A stretch of DNA of 64,000 nt from Streptomyces sp. WMMB303 (GTDB lineage Bacteria > Actinomycetota > Actinomycetes > Streptomycetales > Streptomycetaceae), in contig NZ_JARKIN010000001.1 in the NCBI RefSeq assembly GCF_029351045.1, forward strand, positions 3,832,501 through 3,896,500, read 5' to 3'. This document shows positions 1-7,896 of this stretch, in pieces (within the stretch, counting starts at the first letter, position 1; each line of letters starts with the position of its first letter). Made by a program: the position numbers and the translations under genes. The notes under the pieces were generated by a model that saw nothing but the letters and a program-made list of their open reading frames with translations, searched no databases and had not been told where the DNA came from.

Positions 1-1
1 G

Positions 2-826
2 CAGTGCGTGGTGGGAGCGGTGCTGCTGTGCTGTTTGCTGGCGATGGCCCTCTCGGGTGCGGCGGCCTTCACCGCGGTACGCACCCACGTCTTCGCCGGG
101 GCGCCGCATGGTGTTGCCGAGGCCTACTCCTCCAGCACCTCCGCACCCTGGGCCGGCGCCCTGAGCGTGCTGCTGGCCTGCGGAGGCGCCTGGACCGGCG
201 CAATGCTGCTGCGGGAGATCAGGGACGCGCGGGCCAGGCGCCGCAGGCGGCGGGCGGAGCTGCGCGAGCGGGCACCCCGCCTGCCGGGCGAGAGCGCCTC
301 CTCGAGCGAGCGGCTGGTGGTCCTGGAGGAGGAGAAGCCGGACGCCTGGTGGCTGCCGGGCGCCAACCCGCAGTTGGCCATCACCACCGGCGCGCTGCGC
401 CGGCTCAAGGGCCGGCAGTTGGATGCGGTACTGGAGCACGAGCACGGACACGCGCGGGCGCGCCACGACTGGCTGCTGCACTGCTCCTCGGCGCTGGCCA
501 CGGGATTTTCGCGAGTGCCGGTCTTCGCGGGCTTCCGCGACCAGGTGCACCGGCTGGTGGAGCTGGCCGCCGACGACGCCGCCTCCCGTCGCTACGGCAG
601 GCTCACCATCGCCCTGGCCCTGGTGGAACTGAACGAAGGGCGCGGAGTCTTCGGCCCGTGCCCGGCACCGGTGGCGATGGTGCCGCAGCGGGTGCACCGG
701 CTGCTCGCGCCCGGACCGCGACTGTCCGTCAGCCGCCGGCTGCGGATGACCGCGGTGGCCTCCCTGGTGCCGGTGATCCCGGTACTGGTGGCGTTCGCTC
801 CCGGACTGTCCGCCCTGCACCACTGA
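2..826 (+). CDS. M56-family (BlaR1-type) membrane metallopeptidase, 5' end cut off
   Basis: Membrane zinc protease of the kind found next to BlaI-type repressors in actinomycetes. The visible part has a hydrophobic helix at the very start, a second around residues 48-68, then a soluble metallopeptidase domain with an HExxH motif (H144-E-H-G-H148 counted from the first GTG at 8) and a further hydrophobic segment at the C-terminus (about 245-265). The frame is open to the window edge, reading Q-C before the GTG, and family members usually run some 30-40 residues longer at the N-terminus, so the true start is upstream of the window. The usual BlaI-type repressor partner would lie outside the window. 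Identity as M56 is from motif and layout; substrate unknown. Confidence 0.85.
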   Translation, partial: QCVVGAVLLCCLLAMALSGAAAFTAVRTHVFAGAPHGVAEAYSSSTSAPWAGALSVLLACGGAWTGAMLLREIRDARARRRRRRAELRERAPRLPGESASSSERLVVLEEEKPDAWWLPGANPQLAITTGALRRLKGRQLDAVLEHEHGHARARHDWLLHCSSALATGFSRVPVFAGFRDQVHRLVELAADDAASRRYGRLTIALALVELNEGRGVFGPCPAPVAMVPQRVHRLLAPGPRLSVSRRLRMTAVASLVPVIPVLVAFAPGLSALHH

Positions 827-931
827 CCTTCGGCTCCCGGGCCTCCCGCGGTCGGCCGGGCCGTGCCGCCGGGCGGGGAACACCCGGCCGGGAGTTGCAC
901 CGCGGCCGGTGTCAGGGGTGATGATCGGGGC

Positions 932-1624
932 ATGCGAGGTGCGATTCGTGCCGGTCCGGCAGGCACGTGGCAGGCCGCTGCGGCCGCCGCGCTGGGCGCC
1001 GCGGCCGTTCTGCTGACCAGTCTGGCTCTGCTGCCCTGGGAACCGCTGGCCGCGCTCGACCGGAGCACCGCCTCCGGGCTGCACACGTCGGCGCTGGAGC
1101 ACCCGGCGCTGACACGGGCCCTGCGGATCCTCACCGACTGGGTGTGGGATCCGTGGACCTTCCGGCTGCTGCTGGCGGCGGTGTGCGTCCGGCTGCTGTG
1201 GCGCGGGGAGCGTACGGCGGCGTACTGGGTGGCGGGCACGGCACTGGTCGGCGCCGGAGTGCAGCAGGGGATGAAGGCGGCGCTCGGCAGGGAGCGCCCG
1301 CACTGGCGGGAGCCGGTGGCCTCGGCGGAGTACGCCGCGATGCCGTCGGGGCACGTGCTGACGGCAGCGCTGGTGTGCACGGTGCTGCTGTGGCTGTGGC
1401 GGGAGCGGGGAACGCCGGTGACCACCGCGAGGTGGCGGACGGCGCTCGGCGCCGCCGCGGTGAGCGTGCTCGGCGTCGCGTTCACCCGGCTGTGGCTGGG
1501 CGTGCACTGGCTGACGGACACTGTGGTGGGCACGCTGCTCGGGACGGCGGTGGCGCTGGCGTCCGCCGCCGCGTGGGCCATGCTGCGGCCCGGGGAGCGG
1601 CTGCCCGGCCCCGTACCCGAATAG
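932..1624 (+). CDS. PAP2-superfamily membrane phosphatase
   Basis: Integral membrane acid phosphatase of the PAP2 superfamily, acting on lipid phosphates (phosphatidate or undecaprenyl pyrophosphate type). About 230 residues with five to six hydrophobic helices. All three signature motifs are present: K115-x6-RP (RP at 122-123), PSGH at 138-141, and R186-x5-H192-x3-D196. The frame is open further upstream to 863, but the ATG at 932 starts directly before the first membrane helix and gives a family-typical length. The gene is followed by a perfect hairpin and a convergent methyltransferase gene. Confidence 0.85.
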   Translation: MRGAIRAGPAGTWQAAAAAALGAAAVLLTSLALLPWEPLAALDRSTASGLHTSALEHPALTRALRILTDWVWDPWTFRLLLAAVCVRLLWRGERTAAYWVAGTALVGAGVQQGMKAALGRERPHWREPVASAEYAAMPSGHVLTAALVCTVLLWLWRERGTPVTTARWRTALGAAAVSVLGVAFTRLWLGVHWLTDTVVGTLLGTAVALASAAAWAMLRPGERLPGPVPE

Positions 1625-1634
1625 GCCGGCGGGG

Positions 1635-1668
1635 CTCCGGGCAGCCGCCCGGAGGCGGCTGCCCGGAG
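1635..1668. terminator. bidirectional hairpin terminator
   Basis: Perfect 15-bp inverted repeat (arms 1635-1649 and 1654-1668, loop CGGA) sitting in the 49-bp gap between the convergent PAP2 and methyltransferase genes. There is no U-tract, which is normal for high-GC actinomycetes. It would serve transcripts from both sides. Confidence 0.75.
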
Positions 1669-1673
1669 GCCGC

Positions 1674-2474
1674 TCAGAGCTTGCGGGCCACCGCACCCAC
1701 GTTGTCGACCTCTTCGGGCTCGCCGAAGGGGAGCGCCTCGGGGCGCCACCGCGTGACCGAGACCAGCCCCGGTTCCAGGACCTCCAGTCCGTCGAAGAAC
1801 CGGAGGATCTGCTCGCGGGAGCGGTTGACGCGCGGGTTGTCGCTGGTGCGGTTCCACTGGCGCACCATGGCGCGGACCGCCTCCGGGTTGACCACCTCGG
1901 CCGAGTCGCTGAAGACCAGATGACTGCCGGCGGGGAGGGCCGCCGTCAACCGCGCCACCACGTCGTAGGCGCTGTCGTCGGTGAGATGGGCGACGACACC
2001 GAGCAGCATCAGCGCCACGGGCCTGTCGAAGTCGAGGATCTGGGCCGCGCCCTCGATGATGGCGTCCGGATCACGCAGATCGGCGTCGAGATAGTGGGTG
2101 ACACCCTCCGGGGTGCTGGTCAGCAGGGCTCGGGCGTGCGTGAGGACGAGCGGGTCGTGGTCCACGTAGACGATCCGCGCGTCAGGGGCGATGCGCTGGG
2201 CGACCTCGTGGGTGTTGTCGACGGTGGGCAGACCGGTGCCGACATCCAGGAACTGCCGGATGCCGAGGTCCCCTGCGAGGTGGTGGACGGCCCGGCACAG
2301 GAAGGCCCGCTGGGCGCGGGCCGTGGTCACGATGCCGGGGTTGGTACGCGCGATCTCGTCACCGACCTGCCGGTCGACGTCGTAGAAGTCCTTGCCGCCG
2401 AGCCAGTAGTTCCAGATCCGCGCCGAATGCGGCAGCGTGTTGTCGATCTCTCTGGGTTCCGGTCCCGGCACCAT
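1674..2474 (-). CDS. SAM-dependent methyltransferase, SAV2177/DUF574 family
   Basis: A 266-residue class I methyltransferase of a family greatly expanded in Streptomyces. The N-terminus has the family signature of an I-D-N-T-x-P-H-S-A-R-I-W-N-Y-W-L-G-G-K-D type stretch (about residues 8-28), followed by the SAM-binding D-x-G-T-G-L-P-T motif near residue 75 and the Y-V-D-H-D-P acidic loop. The ATG at 2474 gives the standard family length; the frame runs open far upstream but that part has no family resemblance. Substrates of this family are unknown. Divergent from the TetR gene with a 366-bp spacer. Confidence 0.85.
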   Translation of the reverse strand: MVPGPEPREIDNTLPHSARIWNYWLGGKDFYDVDRQVGDEIARTNPGIVTTARAQRAFLCRAVHHLAGDLGIRQFLDVGTGLPTVDNTHEVAQRIAPDARIVYVDHDPLVLTHARALLTSTPEGVTHYLDADLRDPDAIIEGAAQILDFDRPVALMLLGVVAHLTDDSAYDVVARLTAALPAGSHLVFSDSAEVVNPEAVRAMVRQWNRTSDNPRVNRSREQILRFFDGLEVLEPGLVSVTRWRPEALPFGEPEEVDNVGAVARKL

Positions 2475-2840
2475 GGCTCTCCCCTGCCCCTCGGCGGTGT
2501 GCGTCGTGCGCTGTGTGCGCGACCAACGTACCGAAGGCGGGCTGTGACCGTACCCGGGCGGCGGCCGGAAGCCCGCCGGGAAAAGTCGCTGCGGCAGCAG
2601 GGGTGCTGAGCGGACGGTCGACCTCTTGGAGTCGGACCCGGAACCGCCGCTGCCGGTACGCTCGGCCGGGCCTCGCCGGCCCGCCTCACCGAGGCGCCTG
2701 GTCGACACCGATACCGGGGCGATCCCCCGCGTCGCCCCGATATCGGCTGCTGTAGCGGGCGTTCCCACTCCCCTGGAGGCGAACGCCCGAAGTCGTGCTG
2801 AGTATATTGGCTGCCGGCCAGTCAACGCAGGAGTTACAGC
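2475..2840. other. divergent intergenic region, methyltransferase / tetR
   Basis: Gene-free 366-bp spacer between the divergent methyltransferase and TetR genes. It should carry promoters for both. The only strong element seen is the palindrome at 2807-2825 close to tetR. The AT-rich patch around 2800-2808 (AGTATATTGG) may be part of the tetR promoter. Confidence 0.5.
2807..2825. promoter_or_regulatory. candidate TetR operator (imperfect palindrome)
   Basis: The 19-bp stretch TTGGCTGCCGGCCAGTCAA is an inverted repeat around a central CCGG, with eight of nine half-site positions matching. It lies 15 bp upstream of the tetR start codon and overlaps the AT-rich patch that could be its promoter, which is where autoregulating TetR proteins bind. 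Role is inferred from position and symmetry. Confidence 0.45.
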
Positions 2841-3545
2841 ATGTCCCCCCGAAGCGCATCGGTCAATGAAGAGTTGCGCAGACGCTCGCGTGAACGCCTG
2901 CTGCAGGCGACAGTCGAACTGGTCGCCGAGCACGGGTACGAGTCGACGACCCTCGGCGCGATCGCCGATCGGGCCGGCTCTGCACGCGGGCTCATCTCGT
3001 ACTACTTCCCCGGCAAGCGGCAGCTCTTCCAGTCGGCGGTGCACCGGCTGATGCATCTGACGCTGACCGAGGCCCTGGAACGCGGACCGACCCCCGAGGG
3101 CCCGGACAGCGGGCGGGAAGTGCTGGCGCGCGCCATCGACGCCGTACTCGGACTGGCCTGCAGCCAGCCGGTGCTGATGCGTGCCCACATGGCGGGGATC
3201 CTGCAGCAGGAGGGGTTCGTCCGATGCGACGAACAGCAGCGCCTGGCCGCTGTGCTGCGCGGTGCCGTGGTCCGCTACGGCTCTCCCGACCCGGACACCG
3301 ACTATCCGCTGCTGCGCGCCAATCTGATGGGTGCCGTCGTCGCGTTGCTGCTGCCCGGTGCACCGATGCCGCTCGGGCGGCTGCGGGGAGAGCTGTTCGC
3401 CCGGTACGGCCTCGCCTGGCAGCAGGGGACACCGCCGGAGGCGGAGGAAGGCACCGAGGTTTCGCATACGGCACGGACACGGCAGTTGGCCCGGCTGCGT
3501 CCGCGCGGTCGGGACACCGGCGCCGGACCGCACTGCGGACCGTGA
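2841..3545 (+). CDS. TetR/AcrR-family transcriptional regulator
   Basis: A 234-residue regulator. The N-terminal TetR_N domain (about residues 14-60) has the expected pattern: helix 1 ending in A-T-V-E-L-V-A-E-H-G-Y, the T-T-L-G-A-I-A-D-R-A-G helix-turn-helix, and the S-Y-Y-F-P-G-K-R-Q-L-F closing stretch. The C-terminal ligand-binding half is not assignable to a known ligand. The ATG at 2841 has a good ribosome-binding site (CAGGAG about 9 nt upstream). The palindrome just upstream suggests autoregulation and perhaps control of the divergent methyltransferase. The last 40 residues are basic and low-complexity. Confidence 0.9.
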   Translation: MSPRSASVNEELRRRSRERLLQATVELVAEHGYESTTLGAIADRAGSARGLISYYFPGKRQLFQSAVHRLMHLTLTEALERGPTPEGPDSGREVLARAIDAVLGLACSQPVLMRAHMAGILQQEGFVRCDEQQRLAAVLRGAVVRYGSPDPDTDYPLLRANLMGAVVALLLPGAPMPLGRLRGELFARYGLAWQQGTPPEAEEGTEVSHTARTRQLARLRPRGRDTGAGPHCGP

Positions 3546-3705
3546 GCCGCTCGGGACGCGGTACCGGCACACCCCGGTGGCGACGATGCGGGACCCGCGG
3601 CGAGGCACAGGGCACGGCGGCGGGCACGGAGCCACCGCAGCCGGCGCGTGTGAACCGCCGCGGGCCCGGCACGGACGTCGGCCCGGCCTGCCCGTGCACC
3701 GCCGT

Positions 3706-4428
3706 TCAGCGTCGCCGACGGGCGTGCCGCGGGCTCAAGAGCCCCGCGTCGCGGGCGCTCGCGATGACGCGCAGCGACTTGCGGCGGCTGTGCCCGGTGA
3801 CCCGCATGACGGCCAGCACCGGGTCCTGCCCCTGCGCCCGGGCCGCGGAGTAGGCGCCGGCCGCCGCGTGCAGGGCCTCCGTGCCGCGGGGACCGGGCGG
3901 CCGCCTGCGCCCTCCCGCTGCCACGGGCACGGGCGGTCTCCGCTGCACAGCCGCCGCGGGGACCGGCTCCGGGGGCTGCGGGGGCGCGGAGGCAGGCGCA
4001 GCCGTGGACACCGGCGCTACGGGGCGCGGCGCTGCGGGCAGCACGCAGGGCCCGGTGGTCCGGACGGTGGGGGCGGGCGCCGCCGGCCGGAGCGCGGAGG
4101 GGCAGGCCAGCGTCAGCGGCTCGCCGAGGCGCGGCGCGAGCTCAGCGAACTCCCGCAGGCTGAGCGGCGGATCGGCCCGCACCTCCTCCAGCCGGATCCC
4201 GCCGTCCACCACAGCGGCCACCATTTCCACCTGGGTACCGTCCGGACGGCTGACACCGACGGCGAACCAGGGCGCCCCGGCGGAGTGCGGGACAGTGCCC
4301 GCGCCGCTGCCGTAGCCGCGAAGTTTCCACGCGGGGCTCGGCGGCGGGGGCCGGCCCGCGGACGGGCAGCCGTCCTGCCGGCAGGACTGGTCCGACGCAC
4401 AGCACGGACATGAGGATCTCTCCGACAC
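3706..4428 (-). CDS. DUF6214-like protein
   Basis: A 240-residue Streptomyces-type protein of unknown function. Two parts look conserved: an N-terminal domain beginning W-K-L-R-G-Y-G-S-G-A-G and continuing through W-F-A-V and a hydrophobic V-A-A-V-V-D-G-G-I stretch to D-P-P-L-S-L, and a C-terminal helical part (A-A-G-A-Y-S-A-A-R-A and P-V-L-A-V-M-x-x-T-G-x-S-R-R-K-S-L-R) ending P-R-H. They are joined by a long Pro/Ala-rich linker. I chose the GTG at 4428; the open frame continues to 4815, but the upstream part is arginine/proline-rich without conservation. A cysteine-rich head (C-P-C-C, C-R-Q-D-G-C) right after the start might bind metal. The C-terminal part resembles a helix-turn-helix, so a DNA-binding role is possible but unproven. 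Confidence 0.65.
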   Translation of the reverse strand: MSERSSCPCCASDQSCRQDGCPSAGRPPPPSPAWKLRGYGSGAGTVPHSAGAPWFAVGVSRPDGTQVEMVAAVVDGGIRLEEVRADPPLSLREFAELAPRLGEPLTLACPSALRPAAPAPTVRTTGPCVLPAAPRPVAPVSTAAPASAPPQPPEPVPAAAVQRRPPVPVAAGGRRRPPGPRGTEALHAAAGAYSAARAQGQDPVLAVMRVTGHSRRKSLRVIASARDAGLLSPRHARRRR

Positions 4429-4668
4429 GGCGGCACCGTAGCCCCGGCGTCGGCGACCGGGCCCGCGCGGCGCGCTCGGCCTGGCCCGGGGCAACCCTGA
4501 CGACGGAGGCGGCCGCAGCCCGTTCGGCGCACCGGCATGCCGCCGTTCGGGGGGCTCGGCACTCGCCTCCCGCGGCCGAACGGGCGCCGCGGACACCGCC
4601 CCGGGACGCCGTTCGCGCAGTCCGGGCGGAAGTGTCGGTGGGCGGGTGCAGACTGTTCCGTGTTCCGG

Positions 4669-4710
4669 ACGACTCGGAGAACGACACCTCGGACAACGAC
4701 GTCTCGAAGG
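4669..4710 (+). repeat. three tandem imperfect direct repeats upstream of the BNR-protein gene
   Basis: Three adjacent imperfect copies of an ACGAC..CTCGGA unit (4669-4680, 4681-4695, 4696-4710) end 10 bp before the ATG at 4721. Tandem half-sites in a promoter-proximal spot are often regulator-binding sites; here that is only inference. Confidence 0.35.
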
Positions 4711-4720
4711 CGGTGCCGCA

Positions 4721-5827
4721 ATGGCGGACGTACTGCTCGCGGTAGGTACGAGAAAGGGCCTGTTCCTCGCCCGACGGCCGGCGGCCGGGCGAGGCGGGGC
4801 GGACTGGGATTTCACCGGCCCGTACTTCGACGCACAGGCCGTCTATTCCTTCAGCATCGACCGGCGCGGCTCCACGCCCCGGCTGCTGGCCGGAGGGGAC
4901 AGCGCACACTGGGGCCCGTCGGTCTTCCACTCCGACGATCTGGGCAGGACCTGGCAGGAGCCCCCGCGGCCTCCGGTGGCCTACCCGCGGGACACCGGGG
5001 CCTCGCTGGAGCGTGTCTGGCAGCTCCAGCCCGGCGGGGAGGACGAACCGGGTGTGGTCTACGCCGGGACGGAGCCCGGCGGGCTGTTCCGCTCCACGGA
5101 CGGCGGCGTGTCCTTCTCCCTCGTCCGCGCGCTGTGGGAGCACCCCACCCGAGAGGAGTGGGCGCCCGGCGGTGGCGGACTGGGGCTGCACACCGTCCTG
5201 GTGGACCCGCGGGACGCGCGGCATGTGACCGTCGCCGTCTCGACGGGCGGCGTCTACCGCACCCGGGACGGCGGAGAGAGCTGGGAGCCGTGCAACCGCG
5301 GGGTCTCGGCGGTGTTCCTGCCGGAGGGCCGCCGCTACCCCGAGTACGGGCAGTGCGTGCACAAGATCGCGCGGGACGCGGAGCACCCCGACCGGTTGTA
5401 TCTGCAGAACCACTGGGGCATCTTCCGCAGCGACGACAGCGCCTCCAGCTGGCATTCGATCGGCGACTCCCTCCCCTCGGACTTCGGTTTCCCCGTCGCG
5501 GCCCACCCGCGGCGCGGCGGCGTGGCCTACCTCTTCCCGCTCAACGCGGACGCGGACCGGGTGCCCTCCGGCCACCGTTGCCGCGTCTACCGCACGCAGG
5601 ACGCGGGCGGCAGCTGGGAGGCGCTGGGTGCGGGCCTTCCCGAGGCCGCGCACTACGGACCGGTGCTGCGGGACGCGCTGTGCACGGACGATGCGGACCC
5701 GGCCGGGATCTACTTCGGGAACCGGAACGGCGAGGTCTTCGCCAGCGCGGACGAGGGCGAGAGCTGGCAGCAGCTGGCCTCGCACCTGCCGGACGTGCTG
5801 TGCGTGCGGGCGGCGGTGGTCGACTGA
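4721..5827 (+). CDS. BNR/Asp-box (sialidase-fold) beta-propeller protein
   Basis: A 368-residue protein starting M-A-D-V-L-L-A-V-G-T-R-K-G-L-F, which is the common start of bacterial glycosyl-hydrolase-like BNR proteins. Several Asp-box blades can be seen (S-T-D-G-G-V-S-F, T-R-D-G-G-E-S-W, T-Q-D-A-G-G-S-W, A-D-E-G-E-S-W). No signal peptide is present, so the protein is cytosolic. It resembles the family annotated as exo-alpha-sialidase, but catalytic sialidase residues cannot be identified and enzyme activity should not be assumed. The frame extends upstream to 4646; the ATG at 4721 matches the family N-terminus. Confidence 0.75.
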   Translation: MADVLLAVGTRKGLFLARRPAAGRGGADWDFTGPYFDAQAVYSFSIDRRGSTPRLLAGGDSAHWGPSVFHSDDLGRTWQEPPRPPVAYPRDTGASLERVWQLQPGGEDEPGVVYAGTEPGGLFRSTDGGVSFSLVRALWEHPTREEWAPGGGGLGLHTVLVDPRDARHVTVAVSTGGVYRTRDGGESWEPCNRGVSAVFLPEGRRYPEYGQCVHKIARDAEHPDRLYLQNHWGIFRSDDSASSWHSIGDSLPSDFGFPVAAHPRRGGVAYLFPLNADADRVPSGHRCRVYRTQDAGGSWEALGAGLPEAAHYGPVLRDALCTDDADPAGIYFGNRNGEVFASADEGESWQQLASHLPDVLCVRAAVVD

Positions 5828-5868
5828 GGAGATCCCCGAGTGGTGACCGGAGCGCCCGGCTGAGCCAG

Positions 5869-5874
5869 TAGAGT
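5869..5874 (+). promoter_or_regulatory. -10 element for a likely leaderless ung transcript
   Basis: TAGAGT, close to the actinomycete -10 consensus, ends 8 nt before the GTG start of the uracil-DNA glycosylase. A transcript initiating 7-8 nt downstream would begin at the start codon, and there is no ribosome-binding site before the GTG. The -35 is poor (a TGACC-like stretch with a rather long spacer). Confidence 0.45.
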
Positions 5875-5882
5875 GACCGCTC

Positions 5883-6560
5883 GTGGCTGCACGACCGTTG
5901 AACGAGATTGTCGAGCCGGGCTGGGCGAAGGCGCTGGAGCCGGTGTCCGAACGGATCGCCGCGATGGGTGACTTCCTCCGTGCGGAGGTCGCCGCGGGGA
6001 GAACCTACCTGCCCTCGGGGCCGAACGTGCTCCGCGCTTTCCAGCAGCCCTTCGACGAGGTGCGCGTCCTCATCGTGGGGCAGGATCCGTATCCCACCCC
6101 CGGGCACGCCGTCGGATTGTCCTTCTCGGTGGCTCCGGAGGTCCACCGGCTGCCGGGCAGCCTGGAGAACATCTTCCGGGAGATGCACAGCGACCTCGGA
6201 CTCCCCCGCCCCTCCAACGGTGATCTGACGCCCTGGACGAGGCAGGGGGTGCTGCTGCTCAACAGGGCGCTGACGACGGCCCCGCGCCGGCCCGCGGCAC
6301 ACCGTGGCAAGGGCTGGGAAGAGGTCACCGAGCAGGCGATCCGTGCCCTGGTCGCCCGCGGACGCCCGATGGTGTCGGTGCTGTGGGGCCGCGATGCGCG
6401 GAATCTGCGTCCGCTGCTGGGCGAACTGCCCGCGGTCGAGTCCGCGCATCCCTCACCCATGTCGGCCGATCGCGGGTTCTTCGGCTCGCGGCCCTTCAGC
6501 CGGGTCAACGAACTGCTCGCCGCCCAGGGGGCCGATCCCGTGGACTGGCACCTGCCATGA
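5883..6560 (+). CDS. ung: uracil-DNA glycosylase (family 1)
   Basis: Base-excision repair enzyme removing uracil from DNA. The 225-residue length is right for family 1. The catalytic water-activating loop G-Q-D-P-Y-P is present with the aspartate at residue 68, and the DNA-intercalation loop H-P-S-P-M-S near residue 190 followed by G-F-F-G-S-R-P-F-S-R-V-N. The GTG at 5883 is preceded by a -10-like hexamer rather than a Shine-Dalgarno, so the mRNA may be leaderless. The stop overlaps the next start by 4 bp (ATGA). Confidence 0.93.
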   Translation: MAARPLNEIVEPGWAKALEPVSERIAAMGDFLRAEVAAGRTYLPSGPNVLRAFQQPFDEVRVLIVGQDPYPTPGHAVGLSFSVAPEVHRLPGSLENIFREMHSDLGLPRPSNGDLTPWTRQGVLLLNRALTTAPRRPAAHRGKGWEEVTEQAIRALVARGRPMVSVLWGRDARNLRPLLGELPAVESAHPSPMSADRGFFGSRPFSRVNELLAAQGADPVDWHLP

Positions 6561-7702
6561 CCGCGGCCGCGGAGGGCACCGGAGCGACCCCGCGGAGCGC
6601 GGACGGCTGGCTGCTGGGCGTGGACTCGGGCGGCTCCGGTCTCCGGGTCGCGCTGGCGCGGCTCCCCGCCGACGGGCACGCGGACGGCGGGCCGCCGGAA
6701 GCCGTCGGTACCGTCACCTGCCCGGAACCCGTGCGCACCGGACCGGCCGGGATCGACGCGGCGCACCTGTCCGGCCAGCTGGTGCCCGCGGTGCGCGCGC
6801 TACTGGCGGACGCGGGCGCCGCGCACCTCGCGGCGGCCTGCGTGGGTGCCGCGGGGATGGCGACCCTCGGCACGGGGCTGCGGGCCGAGCTGCCGGGCGT
6901 GTTCGCGGCGGAGTTCGGAGTGCGGCGCTTGGCGCTGGCCGCCGACGCGGTGACCGGGTACGCCGGTGCCCTGGGCGAACGACCCGGTGCCGTGGTGGCG
7001 GCCGGGACCGGGATGATCGCCATGGGCACCGATCTGACGACGTGGCGGCGCGCCGACGGCTGGGGTCATCTGCTGGGCGACTGCGGCAGCGGCGCGTGGA
7101 TCGGGCGTGCCGGGCTGGAGGCGGCGCTGCGCGCCTTCGACGGCCGGACGGGAGGTTCGCGAGCGCTGCGGAGGCGCGCCGAGGCGGTGTTCGGTACCCC
7201 GCTGAGCGCACTGCCCGGGCACCTGTATCCGCGTACGGACCGGGCGGCCGTCCTCGCCTCGTTCGCGCCCGAGGTCGCCCGGTGCGCGGCGGAGGACGCC
7301 GTCGCGGCGGAGATCGTGCGAGCAGCGGCCCGGGAGATCGCCGCCGCGGCCGAGGCCGTGTGCCCGGTCCGGGAGGGTACGCCCCGGCCCGCGGGGGCTC
7401 CGGCCGCTGCCCGCGAGCCGGCGGAGCCCCGCGGGCGGGCGGTGCGGGTCGCTTTCACCGGGGGGCTGTTCAAGCTGGGCGAGGCCCTGCAGGGCCCGCT
7501 GCGCACCGAGTTGGCCGAGCGGCTTCCGGAAGCCCGGATCGTGGAGGCGGCAGGCGGCCCGCTTGAAGGCGCGCTGCTGGTCGCCGCGCGGCTGGCGGGC
7601 GGCGCCCTGGCACTCCCGAGGGACCCCGCGCTGCTGTCGGTGGCGGCCCCGGACGCCCACGGCTCCCAGGCGCCCCTCCGTGGCGCGGGCGGCGCGGGCT
7701 GA
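6557..7702 (+). CDS. N-acetylglucosamine kinase-like ATPase (BadF/BadG/BcrA/BcrD fold)
   Basis: A 381-residue sugar-kinase/Hsp70-actin fold protein of the BadF/BadG family that includes eukaryotic-type N-acetylglucosamine kinases. The phosphate-1 motif V-D-S-G-G-S-G-L-R lies near residue 20, the phosphate-2 type G-T-G-M-I-A-M-G near residue 155, followed by W-G-H-L-L-G-D-C-G-S-G-A-W-I-G, and an adenosine-type G-G-L-F-K-L-G motif in the last third. An Ala/Pro/Arg-rich insertion at about residues 275-300 is a lineage-specific loop. The ATG overlaps the ung stop by 4 bp, so the two are translationally coupled. Substrate is predicted to be a phosphorylatable amino sugar; not proven. Confidence 0.78.
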   Translation: MTAAAEGTGATPRSADGWLLGVDSGGSGLRVALARLPADGHADGGPPEAVGTVTCPEPVRTGPAGIDAAHLSGQLVPAVRALLADAGAAHLAAACVGAAGMATLGTGLRAELPGVFAAEFGVRRLALAADAVTGYAGALGERPGAVVAAGTGMIAMGTDLTTWRRADGWGHLLGDCGSGAWIGRAGLEAALRAFDGRTGGSRALRRRAEAVFGTPLSALPGHLYPRTDRAAVLASFAPEVARCAAEDAVAAEIVRAAAREIAAAAEAVCPVREGTPRPAGAPAAAREPAEPRGRAVRVAFTGGLFKLGEALQGPLRTELAERLPEARIVEAAGGPLEGALLVAARLAGGALALPRDPALLSVAAPDAHGSQAPLRGAGGAG

Positions 7703-7896
7703 GGCGAGCGGGCAGCGCGGGACTCGGCCCGGGCCTGGAGCACGGGTCGTCGCTGTGTGCACCGTATCCTCTGCAAGGGGCCGCACTCCAGAATGCCCGG
7801 AGAAGCAGCCGTCTCGCTCGGATGAATCGGTACATAAGCCCATCGGTCTGCCCCGGCCGAACAGCCAAGCCCATGAAGGCATTAGCATGCGGGCGC

